Assembly: GCA_964427825.1 (NCBI GenBank)
Contig: CAYRUU010000016.1
Span: 1-20,848, forward strand
Reading direction: 5' to 3'
DNA from: GCA-2747515 sp964427825
Lineage (GTDB): Bacteria > Patescibacteriota > Minisyncoccia > Moranbacterales > GCA-2747515
Length of the DNA stretch: 20,848 nucleotides
Shown here: positions 8,519 through 15,110 of the stretch, piece after piece
Numbering within the stretch: position 1 is the first letter of the stretch
Layout of the letters: each line of letters begins with the position of its first letter
Program-made: the position numbers and the translations under genes
Notes under the pieces: generated by a model
What the model was told of the DNA's origin: nothing
Database searches by the model: none
What the model saw: only the letters and a program-made list of their open reading frames with translations

Positions 8519-9655
8519 CTAGCAGGATCCGTTATCAACCGCACCGCCCACAGCAGCTGTTGCCGTACCAAAACCAGGTGCTGGCTGCGCTGCGGGAAGC
8601 TCCTTTTGACATTCTTCCGGAGCTGTTGTAAATGCGGAACAAATGGCATTGAGGAGGCTTTGACTGTCACGATTACTCTGAATTTCTTCACCATTGATAA
8701 TCAGCGTTGGTGATCCTTGCACATTGTATTTCTCATTATCCGCTTTGTGAATGTCAAACGGAGGGAAAGATCCACCCTGCCATGTTGACTTATCCTTGAA
8801 CTGTGCCATGACTTTGTACTGCGCATCTGTCGCTTGCACGCACTGGGCGTTCACCTGTTGGCTGATACCCGTCTTTTGCATACACGCCGTGGCGTCTTCC
8901 GCCAAACCGTTGCTCACAAGAAAACAGTCCAAGTAGTCATAGAATTTCTGCGGTTCTTTGGTCATAATGCAGTACTGACGCATTTGCTCCACCAATTCTT
9001 TCTCGTCATGCATGGCATAGTTGACAAATTTCACCTGCGCATCAATCTTGTTACCAAGAGCACGAAATACCGGGATGATCCCTTTTTCAATTTGTGTACC
9101 GTATGGGCAGTGACTCATCACAAACACTTCCACAACCGGCTTGTCCGTCTTTGTCGTCACTTCCGTTTTTGCCGGTGCCGGTGCCTCCGCCGGATCAAGT
9201 TCATCCAACTGTTTTGTCGTCAAGAGTTCCGGAATGAATTTGTCCATATCTTTGGTCATATAGGACGCAACTTCTTGTCCGGCAACCTTGATTTGGATCT
9301 TGTACAACCCACTCTCCTCCGTCACATCACCAAGCTCAAACTCCGTACCTGGCTGTAACAGCTTGCCGTCAATCAAGCTCTTGACTCTCTCGCGGACGTG
9401 ATCTGCCTTCTTGCCCGTCACCTTTTTGGATGGCACAGTTGATTCCGTTCCATCACCCGACGCTGTTGGTGCCTTTGCTTCACGCACATACGCCCATACG
9501 GCGAGTGCCGCCAAAACCAATAAAACTACCCACAGCCACGCGGACTTCTTACCTGCGCAACAAGCGCGCTTGGTGAAACTACCGCCACTGCACTGCGCCT
9601 CATCTTGTGTTGCCGACGCATCCGTCGACACGACATCTTTCTTTTCTTCCGTCAT
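8519..9655 (-). CDS. Membrane-anchored DsbA/GILT-like thioredoxin-fold protein
   Basis: 378 aa from the ATG at 9655; a TTG 18 nt further upstream is also in frame but less likely. Residues 1-37 are cytoplasmic and Cys-containing, 38-56 is a membrane segment, 57-172 is a linker and small domain, and about 173-350 is a thioredoxin-like domain outside the membrane. The active-site motif is HCPYG at 182-186, so only C183 of the usual CxxC pair is present. RQYCI (226-230), the cis-proline loop GSPTLIING (314-322) and further cysteines match the DsbA/GILT-like family found in archaea and Patescibacteria. A role in thiol-disulfide exchange of exported proteins is inferred. The C-terminus ends in a low-complexity tail with a terminal Cys. 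It is a single gene with tandem promoters, upstream of rpoB. Confidence 0.8.
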   Translation of the reverse strand: MTEEKKDVVSTDASATQDEAQCSGGSFTKRACCAGKKSAWLWVVLLVLAALAVWAYVREAKAPTASGDGTESTVPSKKVTGKKADHVRERVKSLIDGKLLQPGTEFELGDVTEESGLYKIQIKVAGQEVASYMTKDMDKFIPELLTTKQLDELDPAEAPAPAKTEVTTKTDKPVVEVFVMSHCPYGTQIEKGIIPVFRALGNKIDAQVKFVNYAMHDEKELVEQMRQYCIMTKEPQKFYDYLDCFLVSNGLAEDATACMQKTGISQQVNAQCVQATDAQYKVMAQFKDKSTWQGGSFPPFDIHKADNEKYNVQGSPTLIINGEEIQSNRDSQSLLNAICSAFTTAPEECQKELPAAQPAPGFGTATAAVGGAVDNGSC

Positions 9656-9725
9656 ATGTCTTATTATTGTCAATTAATCAATTAATAACGTCAGAGGAAA
9701 GGTATGATTCCCCGTCCTTTGTTTC

Positions 9726-9809
9726 AGTATAACAACAATGCGCATGTGTGTACATTGTGCCAACTGTACCGTTCAGTATAGCATATAGTATCACAAGTCG
9801 CCAACTGTA
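9726..9809 (-). promoter_or_regulatory. Tandem promoters and direct repeats upstream of the thioredoxin-fold gene
   Basis: Two copies of TATACTGAA-like -10 elements are read on the minus strand, with hexamers at 9731-9726 and 9780-9775. The upstream one has TTGGCG (9804-9799) at 18 bp; the downstream one has only a weak TGTACA at 17 bp. A direct repeat GCCAACTGTA (plus strand, 9759-9768 and 9800-9809), extending to 15 bp with one mismatch, repeats at 41 bp, about four helical turns. The repeat may be a regulator site or only a duplicated promoter segment. Confidence 0.4.
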
Positions 9810-9839
9810 GCGTTTTCCACAGATACTCCCTTACGGCAT

Positions 9840-10124
9840 TTACTCATCATCTTCCGCGCCCGTGCCGCTTGCATGCAATGCAAAACGCAGCGTCCGCACA
9901 ATCACGCGAGCAATTCGCGCCGTCGTATAGCCTTGCGGTAGATCCGCGGCAAGATGCACGTGCGTCACATCGGCAAGCGCTTTACCATGCGTCATCAAAA
10001 GATCATCCAGTGCCGGAAAAAATTTCTCCAAGAGATCATTGTTATCTTCCCATGACACGCAGTGCCGTGTGCCATCCACACACAGCCGCACGACCTTTTG
10101 CTGAATTGTCAGCGTGATGTCCAT
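9840..10124 (-). CDS. Short TsaB-like protein (degenerate t6A-synthesis domain)
   Basis: 94 aa from the ATG at 10124, which starts 2 nt after the proS stop; a GTG at 10139 inside proS is an alternative. The pattern SWEDNNDLLEKFFPALDDLL, then about 24 residues, then YTTARIARVIVRTLRFAL (66-83), follows the N-terminal layout of TsaB, where the second part is normally GPGSFTGLRIG followed by an Ala-rich helix. The Gly-rich loop is lost (ADLPQGYTTARIA). TsaB partners TsaD in making the t6A base of tRNA. The protein is less than half the usual length, so it may be a scaffold-only version, or a remnant. Tight coupling to proS agrees with a translation role. Family assignment is tentative. Confidence 0.5.
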   Translation of the reverse strand: MDITLTIQQKVVRLCVDGTRHCVSWEDNNDLLEKFFPALDDLLMTHGKALADVTHVHLAADLPQGYTTARIARVIVRTLRFALHASGTGAEDDE

Positions 10125-10126
10125 AT

Positions 10127-11365
10127 TTACAAGCGACACTGTTCCACAAGCGCATCCACCTGCATGATCTGCACCGCACCACCGGAACGCCGCGATACTT
10201 CCACACCACCTGCCGCAAGAGACTTCTCACTCACCACGGCACGTAATGGACAGCCCATCAATTCTGCGTCAGCAAACTTCTCGCCAGCGCGCACATCGCG
10301 ATCATCATACAAAACCTCAACGCCGGCGCCTGTCAACGCTGCATACACTTTTTCCGCTTCCGCATCTTGCTCCAAACTCAACAGATGCACACGAAACGGC
10401 GCAATGATTTCCGGCCATACAAGTCCTTTCGCATCGCTCAGCAACTCCGCCACCACGCCCATCACGCGCGCTGGGCCAATCCCATACGACCCCATGATGA
10501 CTTTTTGTTTGCTACCATCTGCCGCATCATACGTCAAATCAAAAGCATCGGAAAACTTCGTTCCCAACGAAAAGATATTCCCTACTTCCGCCGCCTTATA
10601 CTCTTCCATGTCCTCGCGCACAAGCCCTAAATCGGCAAGCACCTCATCTGTATACACCTCACGATTCACCGCAACCCCCTTCTTCTTATCGACATAGATG
10701 ATATCCTCGCCCGCATCGCATACCGTTTGAAACTCATGTGAATATTTACTGAACGTTCCGCCACCGGCAAATGTCAGATAGGTGTGCGCACCGATGCCAA
10801 GACGTTGAAAGATGGTACTATACGCCTGTTGCATCGCTTCATAAAATGCATCATGCTCCTCCTGCGTGGCGCAAAACGTATAGGCGTCTTTCATGATGAA
10901 CTCGCGCCCGCGCATAATACCACTCTTAGCACGCGTCTCGTTGCGAAACTTCGTCTGTAGTTGATAGACAGCAAACGGCAAATCCTTGTACGATGCCACA
11001 ACATCATGCATCATGTTGGTCAGCGCCTCCTCATGCGTAAACGCCAGCCCCACATCGGTACCGTTTTTGAGTTGCGTCTTGAACCAATTATCCACCACGT
11101 CGTCGCTCCACCGCCCCGACATTTCCCATACTTCCTTCCGCTGCAAACTCGTCATAAACAGTTCCTGCGCACCAACAGCGTGCATTTCCTGTCGAATAAC
11201 ATCCATCACTTTATTAAGCACACGTAATCCCAACGGCAAAAACGCATAAGCACCTGCCATCTCCTTGTGGATAAAGCCCGCACGAATCAATAACTGCGCA
11301 TTCTTACTCACCTCGTCTTGCGGCGCATGTTTGCGCGTCTTGGTAAAAAGATATGATTGTTTCAT
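10127..11365 (-). CDS. proS: Prolyl-tRNA synthetase, short form without editing domain
   Basis: 412 aa. It charges tRNA-Pro with proline in the cytoplasm. The class II signatures are visible: FTHEEAL (109-115), motif 2 FRNETRAKSG then MRGREFIMKDAY (140-162), and motif 3 GSYGIGPARVMG (292-303). The anticodon-binding domain occupies about 318-412. The editing insertion of the long bacterial form, which would sit between motifs 2 and 3, is missing, as in other short ProRS proteins. Mischarged Ala-tRNA-Pro would then need a free-standing editing factor, not seen here. The ATG at 11365 fits the family N-terminus; no Shine-Dalgarno site is visible. It has its own promoter and a structured leader, and is followed 2 nt later by the TsaB-like gene. 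Confidence 0.96.
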   Translation of the reverse strand: MKQSYLFTKTRKHAPQDEVSKNAQLLIRAGFIHKEMAGAYAFLPLGLRVLNKVMDVIRQEMHAVGAQELFMTSLQRKEVWEMSGRWSDDVVDNWFKTQLKNGTDVGLAFTHEEALTNMMHDVVASYKDLPFAVYQLQTKFRNETRAKSGIMRGREFIMKDAYTFCATQEEHDAFYEAMQQAYSTIFQRLGIGAHTYLTFAGGGTFSKYSHEFQTVCDAGEDIIYVDKKKGVAVNREVYTDEVLADLGLVREDMEEYKAAEVGNIFSLGTKFSDAFDLTYDAADGSKQKVIMGSYGIGPARVMGVVAELLSDAKGLVWPEIIAPFRVHLLSLEQDAEAEKVYAALTGAGVEVLYDDRDVRAGEKFADAELMGCPLRAVVSEKSLAAGGVEVSRRSGGAVQIMQVDALVEQCRL

Positions 11366-11405
11366 ATGATGACTGTATCAAAAAATTACAAGAGACTTCC
11401 ATGGC

Positions 11406-11523
11406 GCACGTAATCGTCGCGCTACATCATAATGACAAAACCACCCTCACGGGAGTAAAGATAAAACGCGTATAGAAATGCCCTGTACACCATCGCATCA
11501 TAACAATCCACGCTATTACGTGC
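11406..11523 (-). promoter_or_regulatory. Structured leader of proS closed by a 9-bp long-range helix
   Basis: On the minus strand GCACGTAAT (11523-11515) pairs perfectly with ATTACGTGC (11414-11406), 100 nt apart, and GCG/CGC just inside can extend it. The 5' arm starts almost exactly at the predicted transcription start, so the mRNA 5' end would be tied into this helix. Inside, CCC-GTGA-GGG (about 11443-11452) forms a small hairpin followed by TTTT. No known riboswitch or T-box motif is recognised. Confidence 0.4.
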
Positions 11524-11527
11524 TTCC

Positions 11528-11556
11528 ACTATACGCACAACAGCCACTTTCGTCAA
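11528..11556 (-). promoter_or_regulatory. Sigma70-type promoter of proS
   Basis: On the minus strand TTGACG (11556-11551) and TATAGT (11533-11528) are 17 bp apart. It begins 6 bp after the stop of the upstream permease gene, and no terminator is seen between them, so some read-through into proS is likely. Confidence 0.75.
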
Positions 11557-11562
11557 AACGTG

Positions 11563-12699
11563 TTAGACGCTTTTCTTTTTCGCCACAAAGAGGACAAGCA
11601 GCAGCAATGCGGTGCCTGCAGGCAAAATGAAAAAGTATTGCGGCGTATGTAATGTGAAAAGAATGAAAGAAAACACTACCATGCGACCAAGTACTGTGGG
11701 AATCTCCCGCAAAATAATGAATTCTTCCTCATCGCGATCCTTGACGGACTTATAGATATAACTAAAGTACGGCACCAGCAGAAACGTCATAGCAAATGCG
11801 CCAGCCACGGTAAGCATGTAGGCAAGTATGTGTCCGGAAACAAAGATGCGCCCAAGCGAGACAGCGGCCACGCACAATGCAGCAAGCACAATCAGATGAC
11901 GAATATTGCCACGATCCGTTCGCTTCCCCAGAAACACCAAGAAAAGCGCCCCGCCCAATGCAGACAAACTCCCCACAATTCCCGGCACAGCAAGCGATCC
12001 AATCATCATATAGACATAGATATCCCAATACCAATCTGACTCTTCCACAATATTGTCTAGCGACTCAAGGAAAAACAATCGCTTGCGATGGCGCAACTTT
12101 CTCCATGCGCTGCGCCAATGCAGTCGCACGGTCACAGTACTTTTTGTGATCGGCGCGATCGGCACATAGGCGATCATAATACCGACAAATGCAATAACAA
12201 ATACTGTCCAAAAACCAAATGCCCATACAAGCACCGCACTAATCAGTGGCGCTATGATACCAAAAAATTTCGGCAATGCAAAAAATGTTGCGAGATCACT
12301 ACCCATCTTGTCAAAATCGGCATGCTTCAGTAATAGAATATTTAACGGCACCCAATACGTAAACGTTGCCATACCGCCAAGACACGCAACAATCCACCAT
12401 GGTATGGCATAACTACCCATGAGATATAGACTGAGATAATAGGACAACTCCAGTGGAAAGTACCATTTAAAAATCCGCACGAGACCAATGCGCTGCATCA
12501 ATGGCACCACCACACCAAATGTGTAGAGTAGACCAAGTCCATGAAAAACGGCAAAAAACGCAATGACGCCAGCAATGCTATAGCCCTGCGTAAGCAAATA
12601 GACCGGAATATAAATACTGACAAACGACAGTGCCAATAACCGCACTGTGTGTGCAACATGGATTCTATAGATCTCTCGCTTATCACGTAAAAAATACAT
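11563..12699 (-). CDS. MFS-like multi-pass membrane transporter
   Basis: 378 aa from the ATG at 12699, chosen because AGAAGG lies 9 nt upstream and because the predicted transcription start (about 12744) rules out longer starts reaching 12813. An in-frame ATG at 12717 is possible. There are about 11-12 hydrophobic segments, with a central basic loop around residues 190-215 (RLHWRSAWRKLRHRKRL) that splits two halves, as in the major facilitator superfamily. GKRTDRG after the seventh or eighth segment looks like the second motif-A loop. The substrate cannot be told. The gene diverges from the MarR-family regulator, so MarR may also control it, but it is not similar to the exporter at 15111. Confidence 0.7.
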   Translation of the reverse strand: MYFLRDKREIYRIHVAHTVRLLALSFVSIYIPVYLLTQGYSIAGVIAFFAVFHGLGLLYTFGVVVPLMQRIGLVRIFKWYFPLELSYYLSLYLMGSYAIPWWIVACLGGMATFTYWVPLNILLLKHADFDKMGSDLATFFALPKFFGIIAPLISAVLVWAFGFWTVFVIAFVGIMIAYVPIAPITKSTVTVRLHWRSAWRKLRHRKRLFFLESLDNIVEESDWYWDIYVYMMIGSLAVPGIVGSLSALGGALFLVFLGKRTDRGNIRHLIVLAALCVAAVSLGRIFVSGHILAYMLTVAGAFAMTFLLVPYFSYIYKSVKDRDEEEFIILREIPTVLGRMVVFSFILFTLHTPQYFFILPAGTALLLLVLFVAKKKSV

Positions 12700-12750
12700 A
12701 ACGCTACACCTTCTCATATATTTATAGATGACTTTTACAATAACATTTCC

Positions 12751-12759
12751 ACTATAGCA
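12751..12759 (-). promoter_or_regulatory. Extended -10 promoter of the leftward MFS-like gene
   Basis: Read on the minus strand the bases are TGCTATAGT, a good -10 hexamer with the TGn extension and no clear -35. The predicted start is near 12744, 45 nt before the ATG at 12699. Confidence 0.5.
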
Positions 12760-12766
12760 CGGATAC

Positions 12767-12795
12767 TTGACAGCCGACACGCCACACGCTAATAT
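12767..12795 (+). promoter_or_regulatory. Promoter of the MarR-efflux operon
   Basis: TTGACA (12767-12772) is followed after 17 bp by TAATAT (12790-12795); TATAGT overlaps at 12793-12798. The predicted start is near 12802, leaving a leader of about 20 nt before marR. It overlaps the -35 side of the divergent leftward promoter, so both could be controlled from one site. Confidence 0.6.
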
Positions 12796-12811
12796 AGTTA
12801 GGAAAACTAAC
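12795..12811. promoter_or_regulatory. Probable MarR operator
   Basis: Two overlapping palindromes lie over the predicted transcription start: TAGTT-AGGAA-AACTA (12795-12809) and GTTAG-GAAAA-CTAAC (12797-12811). Position and symmetry fit an autoregulatory MarR-family site; binding is inferred. Confidence 0.5.
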
Positions 12812-12821
12812 AATACGTTTT

Positions 12822-13271
12822 ATGACAAACATTCCCAGCACAATTACACCATTGGACGAGCAAATTATATCACAGCTTTTTGCCATTGGGCGTGCGGCGC
12901 GCAAACGGATGCTATGCACTGTACATGACGCGGTGCAATTGTCTCCTGTGCACTATGCCACACTACGCTTCATTGACGAACACGGTGCACCGTTAATGAA
13001 AGACGTTGCACACTTCCTCGCTATCGCGCCGCCGTCGCTCACGCCGATGATTAACGCGCTGGAAAAACACGGTTTTGTTACCCGCAAACGAAAAGACAGT
13101 GATCGCCGCAGTGTCTGTGTCACCATTACTCAAGACGGTAAGCGCGCGCTGACACAAATACTTGCACAAAACACAACCCACATCCGCACAATGCTTGCAC
13201 ACCTCACCACGAAAGAAAAACGTCAGCTCGCCAACATTTTGGAAAAATTATCCACACATCCGCCGCAATAA
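12822..13271 (+). CDS. MarR-family transcriptional regulator
   Basis: 149 aa. It has the MarR winged-helix layout: N-terminal dimer helix, HTH around 57-83 (MKDVAHFLAIAPPSLTPMIN), a wing at 86-103 with the typical D-x-D-R-R (DSDRRS), and a C-terminal dimerisation helix. Family members usually repress their own operon and release DNA on binding a small phenolic or drug-like ligand. It is the first gene of a rightward operon with two adaptors and an exporter, so it is most likely the local repressor. No Shine-Dalgarno site is seen before the ATG at 12822; the leader is only about 20 nt. A TTATCCACA string near its end (13248-13256) is taken as coincidence. Confidence 0.9.
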   Translation: MTNIPSTITPLDEQIISQLFAIGRAARKRMLCTVHDAVQLSPVHYATLRFIDEHGAPLMKDVAHFLAIAPPSLTPMINALEKHGFVTRKRKDSDRRSVCVTITQDGKRALTQILAQNTTHIRTMLAHLTTKEKRQLANILEKLSTHPPQ

Positions 13272-13326
13272 AACCACTGCAGCAGCCCACGCCCTCATAA
13301 CATTGATCTTTTTCTATAACACTCCT

Positions 13327-14409
13327 ATGCGTACAATTGCACAATTGATCCTCCCATTCGGGATTCTCGCATTTCTTGGCACATGTGGCAGTGCCTATGC
13401 CCTGTGGCACACACAACAACGCTCCTCGTCACAGCACGGCATCGTCATCCACGCCACGCGCGGTGACATCACCGGCGTGCTGCACCTTACGGGCAAAGTT
13501 GGTGCTGATGCCACTACCGACATTGCTTTTGAACGCACTGGTCGCGTCACACATGTTGCCGTTGCCGTTGGCGACACTGTAAAAAAGGGGCAGCTTTTGG
13601 CAACAATAGATCCATCTGATGCCGGCATTGCATCTGCAATTGCCACAGCAGATCGGGACGCGGCAGTAGCACAGCGCGATCAAGCCAACGAGGCAAAAGA
13701 CGCTCAACAAGCAAAATACAAAAGTCTCAAAAAATCCAGCACGGCAAACAAGTATGACAAAAAGGTCCAATCGGAAATTGTGGATCAGGCGGAAGCTGGC
13801 ATGCGCGTAAGCGAGGCACTCCTGCGAAAATCCACGCTCGCATTACGCAATGCAAATCTGCAAGCTGGCAAAACAAAAATTTACACACCAACTGATGGCG
13901 TTGTAAGTAAACGATCTATTGAGCCGGGTGAGGTGGTAGCGCCTGGCGTACCAGCTATTGCAATTGTTGGTGACACTGCTCTTGCCATTCATGCAACAGT
14001 ATCTGAGGTAGAACGCGCCGCACTTTCCATCGGCATGCCTGTCACCATAACCATCGGCACCATACACCCCATTGTCTGCACTGCAAAAGTTGCCGTCATT
14101 GATCCACTGGAATCACGTGCGGGTGACGTTGCGTCATATCATATCACATTCACACCAGACATCGTCCAAGACAAACTCACTTCTGGTATGATTGCCGACA
14201 TTACCGTCACACAAGAAACCCACAGTGACACACTGCGTCTACCACACTCAGCTGTGTTTACAGATGGCGCGCGCCATTTTGTCATCGTTGATGATGCAAC
14301 AGGTCGCCATCAAAAAGATGTGACGCTGGGTCTGCGCAACGAGAACTTCGTAGAAATTCTTTCCGGCATTGATCAAAATGCCACAATCATTACAACATCA
14401 ACGCGCTAA
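13327..14409 (+). CDS. HlyD/RND-type efflux adaptor with alpha-hairpin
   Basis: 360 aa from the ATG at 13327; the frame is open upstream to 13162 but overlaps marR. Residues 5-27 are a membrane anchor. A lipoyl half-motif at about 71-95 (GRVTHVAVAVGDTVKKGQLLATID) is followed by an Ala/Lys/Gln-rich alpha-hairpin (about 99-183), the second lipoyl half (TDGVVSKRSIEPGEVVAPG, 189-207), a beta-barrel and a membrane-proximal domain. Adaptors of this type link an inner-membrane pump to further parts. It sits 55 bp after marR and 29 bp before a second adaptor. In a cell thought to lack an outer membrane its partner is unclear; it may help gather substrate outside the membrane. Confidence 0.88.
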   Translation: MRTIAQLILPFGILAFLGTCGSAYALWHTQQRSSSQHGIVIHATRGDITGVLHLTGKVGADATTDIAFERTGRVTHVAVAVGDTVKKGQLLATIDPSDAGIASAIATADRDAAVAQRDQANEAKDAQQAKYKSLKKSSTANKYDKKVQSEIVDQAEAGMRVSEALLRKSTLALRNANLQAGKTKIYTPTDGVVSKRSIEPGEVVAPGVPAIAIVGDTALAIHATVSEVERAALSIGMPVTITIGTIHPIVCTAKVAVIDPLESRAGDVASYHITFTPDIVQDKLTSGMIADITVTQETHSDTLRLPHSAVFTDGARHFVIVDDATGRHQKDVTLGLRNENFVEILSGIDQNATIITTSTR

Positions 14410-14438
14410 CATACTAAATGCATTGACAACATATTGTT

Positions 14439-15095
14439 ATGACAGACACATCAACATCATCCAAAAAATCACACATACCAAAATGGCAACAGATGGATCA
14501 TCGCATTAAAGTTGGTAGCCTTTTACTGCTCGTTGCAACAATAATCGGCGCTCTCACGTATTGGCGCATCACCGCGGCACGCATTGCTGTCGAAAAAGGT
14601 GAAATTGCCGCGCCGATTATTCACCTTTCTGCACGTACAGGCGGCACTTTGGAAACACTGTGGGTCGCTGAAGGTGATCCTGTAACAAAAAATCAACCTG
14701 TTGCACAAATTGGCGATGAGATTGTACGCAGTCGCGAAGATGGGCTGATCGTACTTGTACATGATGAGATTGGCAAAAACTTTGCGCCAAATGAAGCAGT
14801 TGTGGATCTTATTCGCCCTGAGGCACTACGGGTCAATGGCACTGTTTCTGAAAACAAGGGTCTGCGCGACATTCACGTCGGACAGCGCGCAACATTTACC
14901 GTTGATGCATTTGGTAGCAAAACCTATAAAGGTATCGTGGATGCCGTTGCACCTAGCGCCAAGACCAAAGGTTTGGCATTTAGTATTTCCGACAAGCGCA
15001 CCGTCAACGACTTTGTGATTAAGATACGTTTTGATGTGGCGTCGTACCCTGAACTCAAAAATGGTATGTCCGCAAAAATCACTGTATATAAATAA
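14439..15095 (+). CDS. Short EmrA/HlyD-like adaptor without alpha-hairpin
   Basis: 218 aa. Residues 1-24 are cytoplasmic and basic, about 26-43 form a membrane segment, and 60-105 hold both halves of a lipoyl-like domain (GGTLETLWVAEGDPVTKNQPVAQIG, shown here as its start GGTLETLWVAEGDP, then SREDGLIVLVHDEIG). The beta-barrel follows directly (residues 128-217). The coiled-coil hairpin that normally separates the lipoyl halves is absent, and only about 6 residues connect them. It lies 15 bp before the exporter gene, so it is the most likely direct partner. The hairpin-less shape is unusual but seems intact, with no frame break. Confidence 0.82.
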   Translation: MTDTSTSSKKSHIPKWQQMDHRIKVGSLLLLVATIIGALTYWRITAARIAVEKGEIAAPIIHLSARTGGTLETLWVAEGDPVTKNQPVAQIGDEIVRSREDGLIVLVHDEIGKNFAPNEAVVDLIRPEALRVNGTVSENKGLRDIHVGQRATFTVDAFGSKTYKGIVDAVAPSAKTKGLAFSISDKRTVNDFVIKIRFDVASYPELKNGMSAKITVYK

Positions 15096-15110
15096 CGAAC
15101 ACTCACCGCT

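Noticed and set aside
9656..9673. TTG start six codons upstream for the thioredoxin-fold protein
   Set aside because: The ATG at 9655 starts a charged N-terminus typical for the family, and nothing supports TTG.
11266..11274. DnaA-box sequence inside proS
   Set aside because: An isolated copy within a conserved coding sequence; a similar single copy at 13248-13256 lies in marR. Both fit chance.
12700..12813. Longer start for the leftward MFS-like gene
   Set aside because: It would begin upstream of the predicted transcription start and run through the divergent promoter; the added residues are not conserved-looking.
13162..13326. N-terminal extension of the first adaptor
   Set aside because: It overlaps marR in another frame; the ATG at 13327 starts directly at a membrane anchor.
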